From NCBI GenBank assembly GCA_038210495.1, contig JBBQWR010000037.1, forward strand, positions 1-59,491: 59,491 bases of DNA, written 5' to 3'. Position numbers and translations under genes: made by a program. This DNA comes from JBBQWR01 sp038210495 (GTDB lineage Bacteria > Planctomycetota > Planctomycetia > Pirellulales > DATAWG01). Shown piece by piece: positions 14,401 through 23,899 of the stretch (positions are counted from its first letter, which is position 1; every line of letters begins with the position of its first letter). The notes beneath the pieces are model-generated. The model was not told where the DNA came from and did no database searches. It saw only the letters and a program-made list of their open reading frames with translations.

Positions 14401-16485
14401 CTAAGTTTCTGCCAAGCGATGCCAAGCTGCGACGACCGCATCGTGGCCCGAAATGGGAGCCTGGCAACTGAAGTTCTCGCAGATGTACGCGGTCGGCGGC
14501 GGTTGCTGGGGGGTTTTGCCGGCGAAGATTGTCGCGAGAGCGGCCGAATGATTTTCTCCGCCGGCGCAAACGCAGGCAGCGACGACTCTATTCGGAATGA
14601 ACCGGCGCCGCAGATCGGCGAGAGTCGCCGTTAAGTCGCTTGAGGTTTCCGCCAGTAAAACGATCTCGGGCGTCGGGCCGAGATAGAAATCGAGCGCTGC
14701 TAGCATTTGGCCCGCGGCGATTGGATAACGGCCCATGAGTCCGGCGGCGGCTCGCAGGGTTTTTTCGGCGGCCGTGAGAAAGTCGGCTCTTCCGGTTAGT
14801 TTCGCGAGTCTAAGCAGCGCGGTCGCGGCGAGCGCGTTGCCGCTGGGCGTCGCGCCGTCATGCCATTCTTTTTGCCGAGCCACGAGCTTTTCATGATCGT
14901 TCGCCGTAAAGAAAAACCCACCGTCAGCAGGGTCTTCAAAATGCTCCAGCATGGCGTCGGCAAGCGATACCGCCTCGTCGATCAACCGCTCGTCAAACGT
15001 GGCCTCATAGAGCGAAACGAGTCCTCCGATCAGAGCCGCGTAATCGTCGAGATAAGCGTCGAGCCGCGCCGTGCCGGGGGCACTGTTTTCGTGTCTGCGC
15101 CATGTATGCAACAACCGTCCATCGGGCCGGCGCATCTGGCTAAGGATAAACTCGGCCGCCTTAGTCGCCGCCGCCGTATAACGTAAATCGCCCAGCGCAG
15201 CCCCCGCTTGCGCCAGAGCGTCGATCGCCAAACCATTCCAACTCACGAGCACTTTATCATCGAGGGCGGGCCGGACTCGTTTCTCCCGCGCGTCGAACAA
15301 CTGCTTCCGCCATTCAGCGAGTCGCTGCCGCAGTTCGTCGGCTTTCCAATCGCGAAGCTGCGCACTTTGATCGATCGATTTCGGAAGATTCAGGATGTTC
15401 ACCTGCTCGAAATTGCCTTGGTCGCTCACGTCGTACACATAGCAAAAAACTTGCGCGGCCTCGGAGCCGACGACGGCCTCGATCTCGTCCGGCGTCCAGA
15501 CGTAGAATTTACCCTCCTCTCCCTCGCTGTCGGCGTCTTCGGTGCTATAAATTCCGCCCACCGGATCGGTCATATCGCGGAGCAAGTAGTCAAGCGTCTC
15601 GCGCACGACGCGGGCGAAATCGGCAACGCCCGTGGCCAAGAACGCATCGAGATAGGCGCCGGACAGCAGCGCGTTGTCGTAGAGCATTTTTTCGAAATGC
15701 GGCACGAGCCAGCGCTCGTCGACCGAATACCGATGAAATCCGCCGCCGAGTTGGTCGTAAATTCCGCCGGCCGCCATTTTGTTGAGCGTGACAGTGACGG
15801 CCTCAAGCGCTGCGGGAGAGCGCCATCGTCGCCACGCCCGGAGGAGTAATCGCAGGTCCATCGGGTGCGGAAATTTTGGCGCGCCGCCGAAGCCGCCATG
15901 CTGGGGATCGAAGCTGCGCTGGATCGCCGCGGCCGCATTGCGCAGCAGCTCATCGGACAACAGGGTATCTCCGGATTCGCGAATCGTGCCGCCGCGCAAA
16001 TACTGCGTTAGCTCGGCCGCTTGCTGCGTGACCTGCTCGCGCCGCTCGCGCCACGCCGATTCGACCGCCGCGAGCACTTGGTCGAAGCCCGGCATGCCGC
16101 CGCGGGGCGAGTCGGGCCAATACGTGCCGCCGTAAAACGGTTCGAGCTGGGGCGTCAGGAACACCGACATCGGCCAACCGCCACGGCCCGTGAGTATCTG
16201 CACGGCGTTCATATAAATCTGATCGAGGTCCGGCCGTTCCTCGCGATCGACCTTAATGCAGACGAAATGCTCGTTCATCAACCGAGCGATTCGCGGGTTC
16301 TCGAAACTTTCGTGCTCCATCACGTGACACCAGTGACAGGCCGAGTAGCCAATCGACAGAAAGATCGGCTTCTGTTCGGTCTTCGACCTGGTTAGCGCTT
16401 CGGGGCCCCAAGGATACCAATCCACGGGATTGTTTCGGTGCTGGAGCAGATACGGGCTGGACTCGGCGGCGAGGCGATTGAGCAT
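14401..16485 (-). CDS. DUF255 thioredoxin-like protein (YyaL/SPATA20 family)
   Basis: The product is 694 aa, matching the family's length of about 690. The start MLNRLAAESSPYLLQH at 16485 is the conserved beginning; the open frame upstream to 16866 runs into panB antisense. Residues 1-165 are the thioredoxin-like DUF255 with YSACHWCHVMEHESF (Cys 50 and 53). The rest is an (alpha/alpha)6 barrel like N-acylglucosamine 2-epimerase, with GGIYDQLGGGFHRYSVDERW and DNALLSGAYLDAF. Its biochemical role is not established. It is 5 bp downstream of panB, so the two form an operon. Confidence 0.92.
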   Translation of the reverse strand: MLNRLAAESSPYLLQHRNNPVDWYPWGPEALTRSKTEQKPIFLSIGYSACHWCHVMEHESFENPRIARLMNEHFVCIKVDREERPDLDQIYMNAVQILTGRGGWPMSVFLTPQLEPFYGGTYWPDSPRGGMPGFDQVLAAVESAWRERREQVTQQAAELTQYLRGGTIRESGDTLLSDELLRNAAAAIQRSFDPQHGGFGGAPKFPHPMDLRLLLRAWRRWRSPAALEAVTVTLNKMAAGGIYDQLGGGFHRYSVDERWLVPHFEKMLYDNALLSGAYLDAFLATGVADFARVVRETLDYLLRDMTDPVGGIYSTEDADSEGEEGKFYVWTPDEIEAVVGSEAAQVFCYVYDVSDQGNFEQVNILNLPKSIDQSAQLRDWKADELRQRLAEWRKQLFDAREKRVRPALDDKVLVSWNGLAIDALAQAGAALGDLRYTAAATKAAEFILSQMRRPDGRLLHTWRRHENSAPGTARLDAYLDDYAALIGGLVSLYEATFDERLIDEAVSLADAMLEHFEDPADGGFFFTANDHEKLVARQKEWHDGATPSGNALAATALLRLAKLTGRADFLTAAEKTLRAAAGLMGRYPIAAGQMLAALDFYLGPTPEIVLLAETSSDLTATLADLRRRFIPNRVVAACVCAGGENHSAALATIFAGKTPQQPPPTAYICENFSCQAPISGHDAVVAAWHRLAET

Positions 16486-16490
16486 GGGCT

Positions 16491-17291
16491 TTATTGGAAT
16501 TGCTGGTCCGGCCCAGGGAACTGGCCAGACCGAACATCGTCGCGGAATTTGTTTACGGCGTCTGAAATCACGCTGCGCAGATCGGCATAGCGTTTGACGA
16601 ACCGCGGCAGGTAACCGCTGGTGAGTCCCAGCAAGTCGTTGATCACGAGCACCTGCCCATCGCAGCCAGCTCCGGCGCCGATCCCAATCGTGGGGATCTT
16701 GATTTGTTTGGTGACTCGATCGGCGGCAGTCGCGGGAATGCACTCGAGCACGACGGCGAAGGCGCCCGCGTCCTGGGCAGCTTGAGCGTCGATAATCAAC
16801 TGCTGCTCGTCGCGCTGGACTTTGTACCCGCCAAGTTGGTGCACGCTTTGCGGCCGCAGCCCGCAATGGGCCATCACGGGAATCCCCGCGGAAACCAAGG
16901 CCTGGATGACGTCGGCCTGCTCGGCGCCCCCTTCGAGCTTGACCGCCTGACAGCGAGTTTCCTTGAGCACGCGGCCGGCGCTTTCGACCGCTTTGTAGGG
17001 ACCAAGACTGCAGGTCGGGAACGGCATATCGACGATCACCAGCGCTCGCTGCACGGCTCGGCCGACCATTTCGGCATGGTAGATCATTTCGTCGAGCGTC
17101 ACCGGCAGCGTCGTGCTATGCCCTTGGACTACCATCGACATGCTGTCGCCAACCAGGATCGCCTCGACGCCGGTCGAGTCTAGCAACTCGGCCATCGTGT
17201 AATCGTAAGCCGTGAGGACGGTGATTTTTTCGCCCGATTGCTTGAGCGCTGCGAATTTCGGGACCGTCATCCGATAGGAATCAAGGGGCAT
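16491..17291 (-). CDS. panB: 3-methyl-2-oxobutanoate hydroxymethyltransferase PanB
   Basis: The product is 266 aa. PanB transfers a hydroxymethyl group from 5,10-methylene-THF to alpha-ketoisovalerate, the first step to pantothenate and CoA. Visible signatures are ILVGDSMSMVVQGHSTTLPV (Mg-binding Asp), VIVDMPFPT, AVKLEGG, MAHCGLRPQSV and FAVVLECIP with the catalytic Glu, then TIGIGAG. The length and order are complete. It is the first gene of the panB-DUF255 pair. No panC or panD lies in the window. Confidence 0.96.
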   Translation of the reverse strand: MPLDSYRMTVPKFAALKQSGEKITVLTAYDYTMAELLDSTGVEAILVGDSMSMVVQGHSTTLPVTLDEMIYHAEMVGRAVQRALVIVDMPFPTCSLGPYKAVESAGRVLKETRCQAVKLEGGAEQADVIQALVSAGIPVMAHCGLRPQSVHQLGGYKVQRDEQQLIIDAQAAQDAGAFAVVLECIPATAADRVTKQIKIPTIGIGAGAGCDGQVLVINDLLGLTSGYLPRFVKRYADLRSVISDAVNKFRDDVRSGQFPGPDQQFQ

Positions 17292-17343
17292 AACTCAAAT
17301 CCGCATGGTTGGCGAAACGATTCGCGACTTATCGATTGAGCCC

Positions 17344-20300
17344 TCACGGCGCGCGCCGGATCGTAAGCCCCTGGATCTCGCACGATGCGCCGCTGTTGTA
17401 TTGGGGACAGGAAGGCAGAAACACCACTTCGTGATCGGCGCTTAACTCGACATCAATGGACAGGTTCACCGGCTTGCCGTCCGAGGGAAGCTCCAATTTC
17501 TTAAGTTCGGCCGCGCGCTGAGAGTCTTTTTTGAGGACAACAAATGGAAATGTCTCCGCGCCCCCTTCCCATTTTTTAGCGCTAACCGAAGCATCGATTT
17601 TATAAGTTCCGCGAGCCGGCGCCACAAACACCAGGGCAGCGGTCTTTTCATGTTCGATGCCAGGGCCATTCCAAGGACCGCGCATCCCCAGTTTGAAGAT
17701 TCCATCGGCTACCTCGACACCCGGCTGTCCTCCTTGGCCACCTTCTCGTACAGACCAATTACTCCCAGTCCAAACGAGCGGCTCGTAGCTGGCGGGAAAA
17801 ATGCGGTCAGCTTTGGGCTTGAGTTGATCGAGCCGCCAGACCGGCTTTTTTTCCATGAGCAATGGATTGCCCGTGGGGCGACCCTTTTCCGTTCCCTCCC
17901 AAACCTGAGGCAATCGAAAAATTTGCGACGCTGACGCGTGGCCAGTGACCTCTGTGATGCTGAAGTCGCGAAGTCGGAGTTCGCCGCCCGCAAAAGCGCC
18001 CTCGATTCGAGGCAAAATCACTAACTCGTCGTTCGCGTCGAGTTCGATGATGACGTTGTCCAAACCCACGGCCCCATCATTCTCCACCGCCTGAGTCAGG
18101 AGTTTTGTGACCTTCTTTGCCGCTTTCCGGTAAAGAACCAATTGTGTCTTGTTTGCGCCGTCCCAGATGTGAGCATCCGCCTTTCCGTGAAGCGAATAGA
18201 CGCCGCCTTTCGGCGCCACAAACACCAATCCAGCCCAGCGAGGCCGGCGCGGTTCGCCATGTTCGGCGCGCGTTTTAAGCGTCAGGACGCCATCCTTCAT
18301 CGTCGCCTCCGGCTGCCCCCCCATGCCGCCCTCTTTCACGTTCCACTCCACGCCGGTCCAAGTCATCGGACGATAATTTTCGCGCTGCGTCGGATCGGCC
18401 GGCCAAACTTGCTCCAGCTTCCAAACGGGCTTGCCGTTGCAGAGCGCGATACTTCCCTCCGACATTCCCTTCGTTGTGCCTTCCCACGTAGCCGGCAAGC
18501 GCCAGATCGCCGCGCTCTGATCCCCAGCGGTAACGAAACTTGCGTGTTTCCGATCCAACGGCTCTAGCGCCGCGAGATACTCTTTGGCCGAGGAGCCTCG
18601 GGCGTCATACAAGTAGGTCAGTCTGCCCGAACGAGGGACGATCAGCTTCGGCCCCGAGAGCGGCGCGGCATTTCCCATGCAATCCTCGACGATCATGCCC
18701 TTCAAAGCGGCGGGCAACGCGAATGTCGCGTCTTGTTGCGAATCTTGGTCCGCGTAAGTCAGGATCACCCCGCGATCGTTGCGAAGGTCTTGGAAAATTG
18801 CCAAATTCGCGCCCAGAGGCCGAACAAAACCGATTTCGTCGCTGATGCCGATATGGTGACTCATCACGTTCCACGTGGCGACCAAAGGCAACGGGTAGTT
18901 GTACCAATCCCACAGAAGCGTGCCGGGGCCGCTGTAATCCCAAAAGCTTTGGCCGTGATCCTCGTACGACGTGTGAAACAATATCGTTTTCTTTTGGCCC
19001 GCGACGGACATCTCGGCGACGCTGGCCATGATCGCGTTAGTGCTCTGCACGCTAGTCAGGCCAGTGCAAGCAATCGGCTCGTCGACGGCCGTATTGGTGA
19101 AGGCCCAGCCCTCGTTAAACCAAAGCTCCACATGCTTGCCCCCGGCCTCATCGAGGGCTTGCCGCATCCGCTGGATACCCTTAGCGTCGGTAAGCCAACC
19201 CGCGTGGTAGTCGTGCCATGAAACGACGTCGATGTCTTTGAGGCCCGCTGCTGAATGAAACAGGTTCGTGTTGAGCGAACTAGGAACGCCGTAGACATTA
19301 TTCACCATCACCTTGACGTTCGGCGCGGTCTGCTTGATAAGCCTGGCGGTTCGCAACGTGAAGCGGCTATATTCATCCGCAAGCTTGGATTCTAACCAGC
19401 GATCGAAATCAGGTTCGTTCTCGATCTCGAAAATGACCGATCGGCCTCGGTAATGTTCGACGGCGCCCTTCACGAATTTATCCCACGTGGTTTGGATCGA
19501 CAGGTCTTGCCACCGCGGATCGTCGGCCTTCCATCGCATGTCTTTGGGCAACGGATTTCCGGGAGTCATGACCCATTTGGGCGGCGGATAGAGGACGAGA
19601 TGGGCGGAGCAGCCGTGGGCTTCCTGTTCGTCCAGTTCCTTGTCAAACCAAGTCCATTTCCAGCCCTGCCCCGGCTTTGGCTCGATGGGAAGGTGGTCTT
19701 CTCCGTTGGAGTGCGGCCGCCAGCGAATCCAGCCGAAACCAATCCGCTGGAATTTTTCGACGCAGCCGATGCCGCCAGCAAATGAACCGCCGAACCGCTC
19801 GCGAAAATCGGGCTTGGTCGCCGCCATCGGATAGGCCAACGACGTCAAGGGAAGCTCACTCGAGTCGATGGTTTTTCCGTCGACCAGCACCGAAACTCGT
19901 ACCAGCAGGCATCCCCGGGCCGGCAACTTCATGGGCAGCGTGATGCTCTCGCTTTGACCGGCGGCCAGTTCCACCGCGCGATCCACGGGCTTTCCAAGCG
20001 GCGCCGCTCCTTCGTAATCGAAAAACTGCCAACGCAAGGTCGCGGAGCAAGGCCGGTCGCCACAATTGTTTGCATGTCCCACGATGCGGACGGTCGCGCC
20101 CGGTTCAAAAATATTTGCTTTGGCGCCCTCGAACCCCGGCCAATCAAGGCACTCGGCCGTGGCTTCAATCGGCTTGGCGCCCAAGTAGTCGCTGGTCCCT
20201 TGGCGGCCTTGTGTTACGGTGACGCCATCGATCAGAACGGGAGTCGTGTCGCCGGCCCCAATCGAAACCAGATAATTCTGGCGAGGCCAGAAGCCATCGT

Positions 20301-20739
20301 TGGGAAGATCAGCCTTCCAGGTGAAAGAAACCCGCTTCCAGTCAGTGCCGATCGGCGCCGATTTGGTTCCCTCGGTCATCCACAGCCGTTTGCTCGCCGT
20401 GCCGACCTCGCGAGCGCTTGGGGGCATTTGCACGCTGATTAATCCCGGCTTGTCTCCCTTAACCCAGAAACTGACCGTGTAAGGCTCGCCCTTCTCAGCC
20501 CGGAAGGGCGCTGACATAACGTAGTCTTTTTCGATGCGCAGCGCGTGGCGGCCATTCTTGCCTCCTTCGACGATCCGTTTTTGTTTGGGGTCGATGTTGT
20601 GCCAGTAAAGAGGTCCCCCTTCAAAGGAGCCGTTGCGAACCAGGTTCTCGGCGGCCATCGATGGCTGTGCGCCGCCGGCGCAATACCAACCGGCGATCAA
20701 CACTAGGAGATCACAAAAGAGCCTCGCCATTTTTTGCAT
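17344..20739 (-). CDS. large secreted glycoside hydrolase-like protein with tandem C-terminal modules
   Basis: The product is 1131 aa from the ATG at 20739; the signal peptide MQKMARLFCDLLVLIAGWY ends near AEN. Residues about 28-190 form a carbohydrate-binding-like jelly roll (NLVRNGSFEGG, SFWVKGDKPG). Residues about 360-720 look like a clan-A TIM barrel related to GH39/GH10: FEIENEPDFD with the acid/base Glu at about 440, and HVELWFNEGWAF with the nucleophile Glu at about 541. Two copies of a module of about 190 aa follow (residues about 748-935 and 938-1131), each starting LP.(T/V)WEGT.KG and including an EGG.GGQP segment. The substrate is unknown, probably a polysaccharide. No Shine-Dalgarno sequence is visible, so the start may be the ATG at 20730. 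Confidence 0.75.
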   Translation of the reverse strand: MQKMARLFCDLLVLIAGWYCAGGAQPSMAAENLVRNGSFEGGPLYWHNIDPKQKRIVEGGKNGRHALRIEKDYVMSAPFRAEKGEPYTVSFWVKGDKPGLISVQMPPSAREVGTASKRLWMTEGTKSAPIGTDWKRVSFTWKADLPNDGFWPRQNYLVSIGAGDTTPVLIDGVTVTQGRQGTSDYLGAKPIEATAECLDWPGFEGAKANIFEPGATVRIVGHANNCGDRPCSATLRWQFFDYEGAAPLGKPVDRAVELAAGQSESITLPMKLPARGCLLVRVSVLVDGKTIDSSELPLTSLAYPMAATKPDFRERFGGSFAGGIGCVEKFQRIGFGWIRWRPHSNGEDHLPIEPKPGQGWKWTWFDKELDEQEAHGCSAHLVLYPPPKWVMTPGNPLPKDMRWKADDPRWQDLSIQTTWDKFVKGAVEHYRGRSVIFEIENEPDFDRWLESKLADEYSRFTLRTARLIKQTAPNVKVMVNNVYGVPSSLNTNLFHSAAGLKDIDVVSWHDYHAGWLTDAKGIQRMRQALDEAGGKHVELWFNEGWAFTNTAVDEPIACTGLTSVQSTNAIMASVAEMSVAGQKKTILFHTSYEDHGQSFWDYSGPGTLLWDWYNYPLPLVATWNVMSHHIGISDEIGFVRPLGANLAIFQDLRNDRGVILTYADQDSQQDATFALPAALKGMIVEDCMGNAAPLSGPKLIVPRSGRLTYLYDARGSSAKEYLAALEPLDRKHASFVTAGDQSAAIWRLPATWEGTTKGMSEGSIALCNGKPVWKLEQVWPADPTQRENYRPMTWTGVEWNVKEGGMGGQPEATMKDGVLTLKTRAEHGEPRRPRWAGLVFVAPKGGVYSLHGKADAHIWDGANKTQLVLYRKAAKKVTKLLTQAVENDGAVGLDNVIIELDANDELVILPRIEGAFAGGELRLRDFSITEVTGHASASQIFRLPQVWEGTEKGRPTGNPLLMEKKPVWRLDQLKPKADRIFPASYEPLVWTGSNWSVREGGQGGQPGVEVADGIFKLGMRGPWNGPGIEHEKTAALVFVAPARGTYKIDASVSAKKWEGGAETFPFVVLKKDSQRAAELKKLELPSDGKPVNLSIDVELSADHEVVFLPSCPQYNSGASCEIQGLTIRRAP

Positions 20740-20994
20740 GCTCGAATTAGCCACGAATCGGCGAAATTTATGCAAGAGCGAGCGATTCCCCGCCAGCTTA
20801 CCGTAATCGATTCTACTTGGCGCTTGATAACGCGGACAGGCGCCGCAATCGCTCGCGGTCGTGATTCGCGCAAATGACCTTATGTTGATCCGCACAATTG
20901 ACCTTTGCCTTCCAAGGGGGCGCTGGTAGTCGCTCTTGGCGCGAAGGATGGCGCAAGGTTAACTACGAGTTCTAACCACTAACAGGAGAAATGC

Positions 20995-22287
20995 GTGCGC
21001 CACGACAAGATTTCCCACCAACTATTCATCGACAATCGGGCTCGGCTGACCGCTCGGATGCTGCCCAATTCGTTGGCGGTGGTGAATGCCAACGAGTCGA
21101 TGCCCACCAACGCCGACGGCTCGCTGCCACTCACGCCGAATTCCGATTTGTTTTATCTGAGCGGCATCGAGCAAGAACAGTCGGTTCTGCTGCTCTACCC
21201 GCAATCCGCGGACGAGAAGCTCCGCGAGGTTTTGTTCGTTCGGCAACCGAACGAAGAGCTTAAGACCTGGGAGGGCCACCAGCATTCCAAAGACGAGGCC
21301 AAAGAAATCTCCGGCGTGCAGAACGTCAAATGGCTGAGCGAACTGCCGCGAATTTTTCGGGGCGCGATGTGCGATGCCGAGCATGTGTATCTCAACAGCA
21401 ACGAGCACAAGCGAACCTCGTCGTCGATCGAATCGCGAGACGATCGATTCATTCGCCAAGTGCAGCGGCAGTTTCCCTTGCACCGCTACCACCGGCTAGC
21501 GCGGCTGCTGCACGCGCTGCGGGTCGTGAAATCGCCCACCGAGATCGAGTTGCTTAAAAAGGCGATCGACATTACGGCCAAAGGATTCGACCGGGTCCTG
21601 AAATTCGCTCGACCCGGCCGAACCGAATTCGAGATCGAGGCGGAGTTCGCTCACGAGTTTATCCGCAACCGAGGCAAGTTCGCCTATCCGCCCATCATCG
21701 CGACCGGCGCCAATGCGTGCGTGCTGCATTACAACGCCAACGATCAAACCTGCCAGGATGGCGAGCTGCTGCTGATGGACGTCGCCTCGTCCTACGCGAA
21801 TTTCAACGCCGACCTGACGCGAACCATTCCCGTCAGCGGCAAATTCACGCCGCGACAGCGAGCCGTCTACGACGCCGTGCTGCGTGTCATGCGCGCGTCG
21901 ATCGCCGGCGCAGTGGTCGGCAAACTGCATCGCGATTGGCAATGGGACGCCCAGCGAATGATGAACCAGGAGCTACTTGCCCTCGGCCTGCTGAACGAAA
22001 AAGACATCGCCAAGCATACGCCCGAGGAGCCCGCCTGCAAAAAGTTCTACATGCACGGGCTGGGCCATCCACTTGGTTTCGATGTCCACGACGTCGGATA
22101 TACCACCGAGCCCTTCGCGCCCGGCTGGGTACTCACGGTCGAGCCCGGCATTTACATCGCCGACGAAGGAATCGGCGTGCGGTTGGAGAACGACATCCTG
22201 GTCACGGAACACGGGCCGGTCGATCTGATGGCCGAAATCCCAGTCGAGGCGGAGGAAATCGAACGACTGATGAGCAAGAGAAAATAG
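20995..22287 (+). CDS. pepP: Xaa-Pro aminopeptidase (M24B)
   Basis: The product is 430 aa, starting at a GTG with AGGAG 5-6 nt away. Residues 1-140 are the AMP_N domain (LPNSLAVVNANE, SDLFYLSGIEQE). The pita-bread metallopeptidase follows, with all metal ligands visible: LLMDVASSY, NADLTRTIP, MHGLGHPLG, LTVEPGIYI and RLENDILV. It removes an N-terminal residue preceding proline in the cytoplasm. The gene stands alone between divergent and convergent neighbours. Confidence 0.93.
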   Translation: MRHDKISHQLFIDNRARLTARMLPNSLAVVNANESMPTNADGSLPLTPNSDLFYLSGIEQEQSVLLLYPQSADEKLREVLFVRQPNEELKTWEGHQHSKDEAKEISGVQNVKWLSELPRIFRGAMCDAEHVYLNSNEHKRTSSSIESRDDRFIRQVQRQFPLHRYHRLARLLHALRVVKSPTEIELLKKAIDITAKGFDRVLKFARPGRTEFEIEAEFAHEFIRNRGKFAYPPIIATGANACVLHYNANDQTCQDGELLLMDVASSYANFNADLTRTIPVSGKFTPRQRAVYDAVLRVMRASIAGAVVGKLHRDWQWDAQRMMNQELLALGLLNEKDIAKHTPEEPACKKFYMHGLGHPLGFDVHDVGYTTEPFAPGWVLTVEPGIYIADEGIGVRLENDILVTEHGPVDLMAEIPVEAEEIERLMSKRK

Positions 22288-22303
22288 GAGCCAGTTTGGG
22301 ATA

Positions 22304-22675
22304 TTAGGGCGAGCGACCGTCGTCGGCCATCGCGGCTGCGCATTTGATGCACCAGGCGGTCTGCGGTAGGGCATCGAGGCGCTCGCGGGCGATGGGCTGG
22401 CCGCAGTTTTCGCAGATGCCGTAAGTGCCGGCTTCGAGGCGGTCCAAGGCCGCTTCGGTATCCTCGAGCATTTGCTCTTCGTTTTCCGCGAGGATGATTT
22501 GCTCGTCGACTCCCTCGGCGGCGCTGTCGGCGTTGTGGGTGGTTGCTCCGACGGATTGTCCCGGAGGCGCTACGTCGTCGCGTAGAGCTTGTTCGATGGA
22601 GTTCACCTGATCGGTGAGGCAGCCACGCAATTCAAGCAATCGGGTTTTGTATTTATCGAGCTGGGTCACGGTCAT
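22304..22675 (-). CDS. DksA/TraR-family zinc-finger protein
   Basis: The product is 123 aa from MTVTQLDKYK at 22675; the longer frame to 22729 adds an unlikely N terminus. A coiled-coil region (residues about 5-80, with QILAENEEQMLEDTEAALDR) precedes the C4 zinc finger YGICENCGQPIARERLDALP...WCIKCA. DksA-type proteins insert the coiled coil into the RNA polymerase secondary channel. The coiled-coil tip DA-x2-DxA is not obvious here, so it is a DksA-like rather than a proven DksA protein. It converges with pepP with a 16-bp gap. Confidence 0.88.
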   Translation of the reverse strand: MTVTQLDKYKTRLLELRGCLTDQVNSIEQALRDDVAPPGQSVGATTHNADSAAEGVDEQIILAENEEQMLEDTEAALDRLEAGTYGICENCGQPIARERLDALPQTAWCIKCAAAMADDGRSP

Positions 22676-23019
22676 ATCGGTTTCGCCTTGGGCAAGGTTC
22701 GTAATTAGGAAGTGGACTTCGCAAAACAACCCGGCGATTTACAAGCAAATGCCGCGCCTGAAAGAGTTCAGACCACTTGCGATGCGATTGGCTGCCAAGG
22801 TAGTGTAAAAGTTGTCCCCTCCCGCCCGAAATTCGCGCGCCTGCATTGCTGCTGAGAAAAAAATGGCCCCGAAAAAAAGCGACTGGGCTTGACCGCGGCG
22901 AATTTTATTTTTAATGTTCCGACCCCAACTTGCCGACGGCGCGGATTCTCTTCTCGATTCGCCGGACGGCGCGGCGTCAGGCCGCGGCAATGGGAACGCC
23001 CCGCAACACGAGGAACAAC
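22676..23019. other. intergenic region, divergent
   Basis: No gene is supported in these 344 bp. An AT-rich stretch at about 22898-22915 follows a TTGACC at 22889-22894, which could be a weak promoter for the lipoprotein gene, but its -10 match is poor. Open frames here lack ribosome sites and coding character. Confidence 0.4.
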
Positions 23020-23226
23020 ATGAAACGGATCGTTTTGGCGATAGGACTAATTGGTATGGCCAGTGGCTGCTGCAGCAGCACGCCCCGGCCGCCCGCATAT
23101 GGCTATGCCCCGGCGCCGGCTTATCCGGTGGCGGCCCAGTATGCCCCGGCGCCCGTGTATCAACCGGCGCCGGCCTGTACATGTACGCCGGCGGCTGCGT
23201 ATCGTCCGGTGACCTGCTGCCCATGA
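23020..23226 (+). CDS. small Pro/Ala/Tyr-rich lipoprotein
   Basis: The product is 68 aa from the ATG at 23020, with GAGG 6 nt upstream. KRIVLAIGLIGMASGC is a lipoprotein signal with the lipobox Cys at residue 16. The mature part is low-complexity, with repeated AP/YAPAP units and several Cys at the end (CTC, CC). Its role is unknown, probably in the periplasm or cell wall. A longer frame from 22930 lacks a Shine-Dalgarno sequence and would bury the signal. Confidence 0.65.
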   Translation: MKRIVLAIGLIGMASGCCSSTPRPPAYGYAPAPAYPVAAQYAPAPVYQPAPACTCTPAAAYRPVTCCP

Positions 23227-23235
23227 GGCCGTAGT

Positions 23236-23784
23236 TCAGGTTTGCAATTCGAGGCGCGCCGGCAGGACGATCTTCACGGCCATCTGAGCGGTTGGATCGT
23301 CTCCGGCGCCGCGCTCGACGATCTCGGCGGCGGTCGCTTCGAGTGCAGCGAGGCTTAGGCCCCAGTAGTTCCGCACGGTGTCGCCAAGTCGCTGGCGAGT
23401 CACCCGCACGAGCTGAATCGCGCGGGCCGCATGTCGGCGCGTGCCGATGGGCCGTCCCTCCCGCGCCTTGACCCCCGCGGCGGCTAGCTTGATGAGGCCC
23501 TTGAAGAAGTCGGCGTTGGCCGGCCATTCATTGACGCGGGCGGCAGTGGCCACGCGCCACAGGGCTTCCCAAGTTTCGTGGGCTTCCCAGTAGTACCCGT
23601 GATTGAACAGATCGACGCCGTACAGCAGCGGCTCCGACTCGCGCCATCGCGCGGGATCCATCGTTTCGACGACGGGTGGCGGCTGATTGAAACTGTGACC
23701 CGCCGGATCGCCGATCGGATGCGGGAATCGTCGCGGGACATACGAGTAGGCGGGCATTGGTCGCGCGGGAAAGTAGCGATCCAT
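23236..23784 (-). CDS. DUF309 domain protein
   Basis: The product is 182 aa. The DUF309 core is at about residues 52-125: LYGVDLFNHGYYWEAHETWE, then FFKGLIKLAAAGVKAREG, then RRHAARAIQL. The family forms small helical bundles of unknown biochemical function. The N terminus is rich in Pro and aromatic residues and the C terminus is helical. It converges with the lipoprotein gene with a 9-bp gap. Confidence 0.85.
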   Translation of the reverse strand: MDRYFPARPMPAYSYVPRRFPHPIGDPAGHSFNQPPPVVETMDPARWRESEPLLYGVDLFNHGYYWEAHETWEALWRVATAARVNEWPANADFFKGLIKLAAAGVKAREGRPIGTRRHAARAIQLVRVTRQRLGDTVRNYWGLSLAALEATAAEIVERGAGDDPTAQMAVKIVLPARLELQT

Positions 23785-23899
23785 GGTCGGTCAATTACTA
23801 ATGACGAAATACCCCATGTCTAGTCAATGACGAAAGTGGGAGGTTAGACGCTGGGCCGGTTTGCGGCCGCAAGGATTCGCACGCTCCACGCCTCACACT

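Noticed and set aside
16486..16866. N-terminal extension of the DUF255 frame
   Set aside because: It is the out-of-frame shadow of panB; the family begins at MLNRLAAESSPY.
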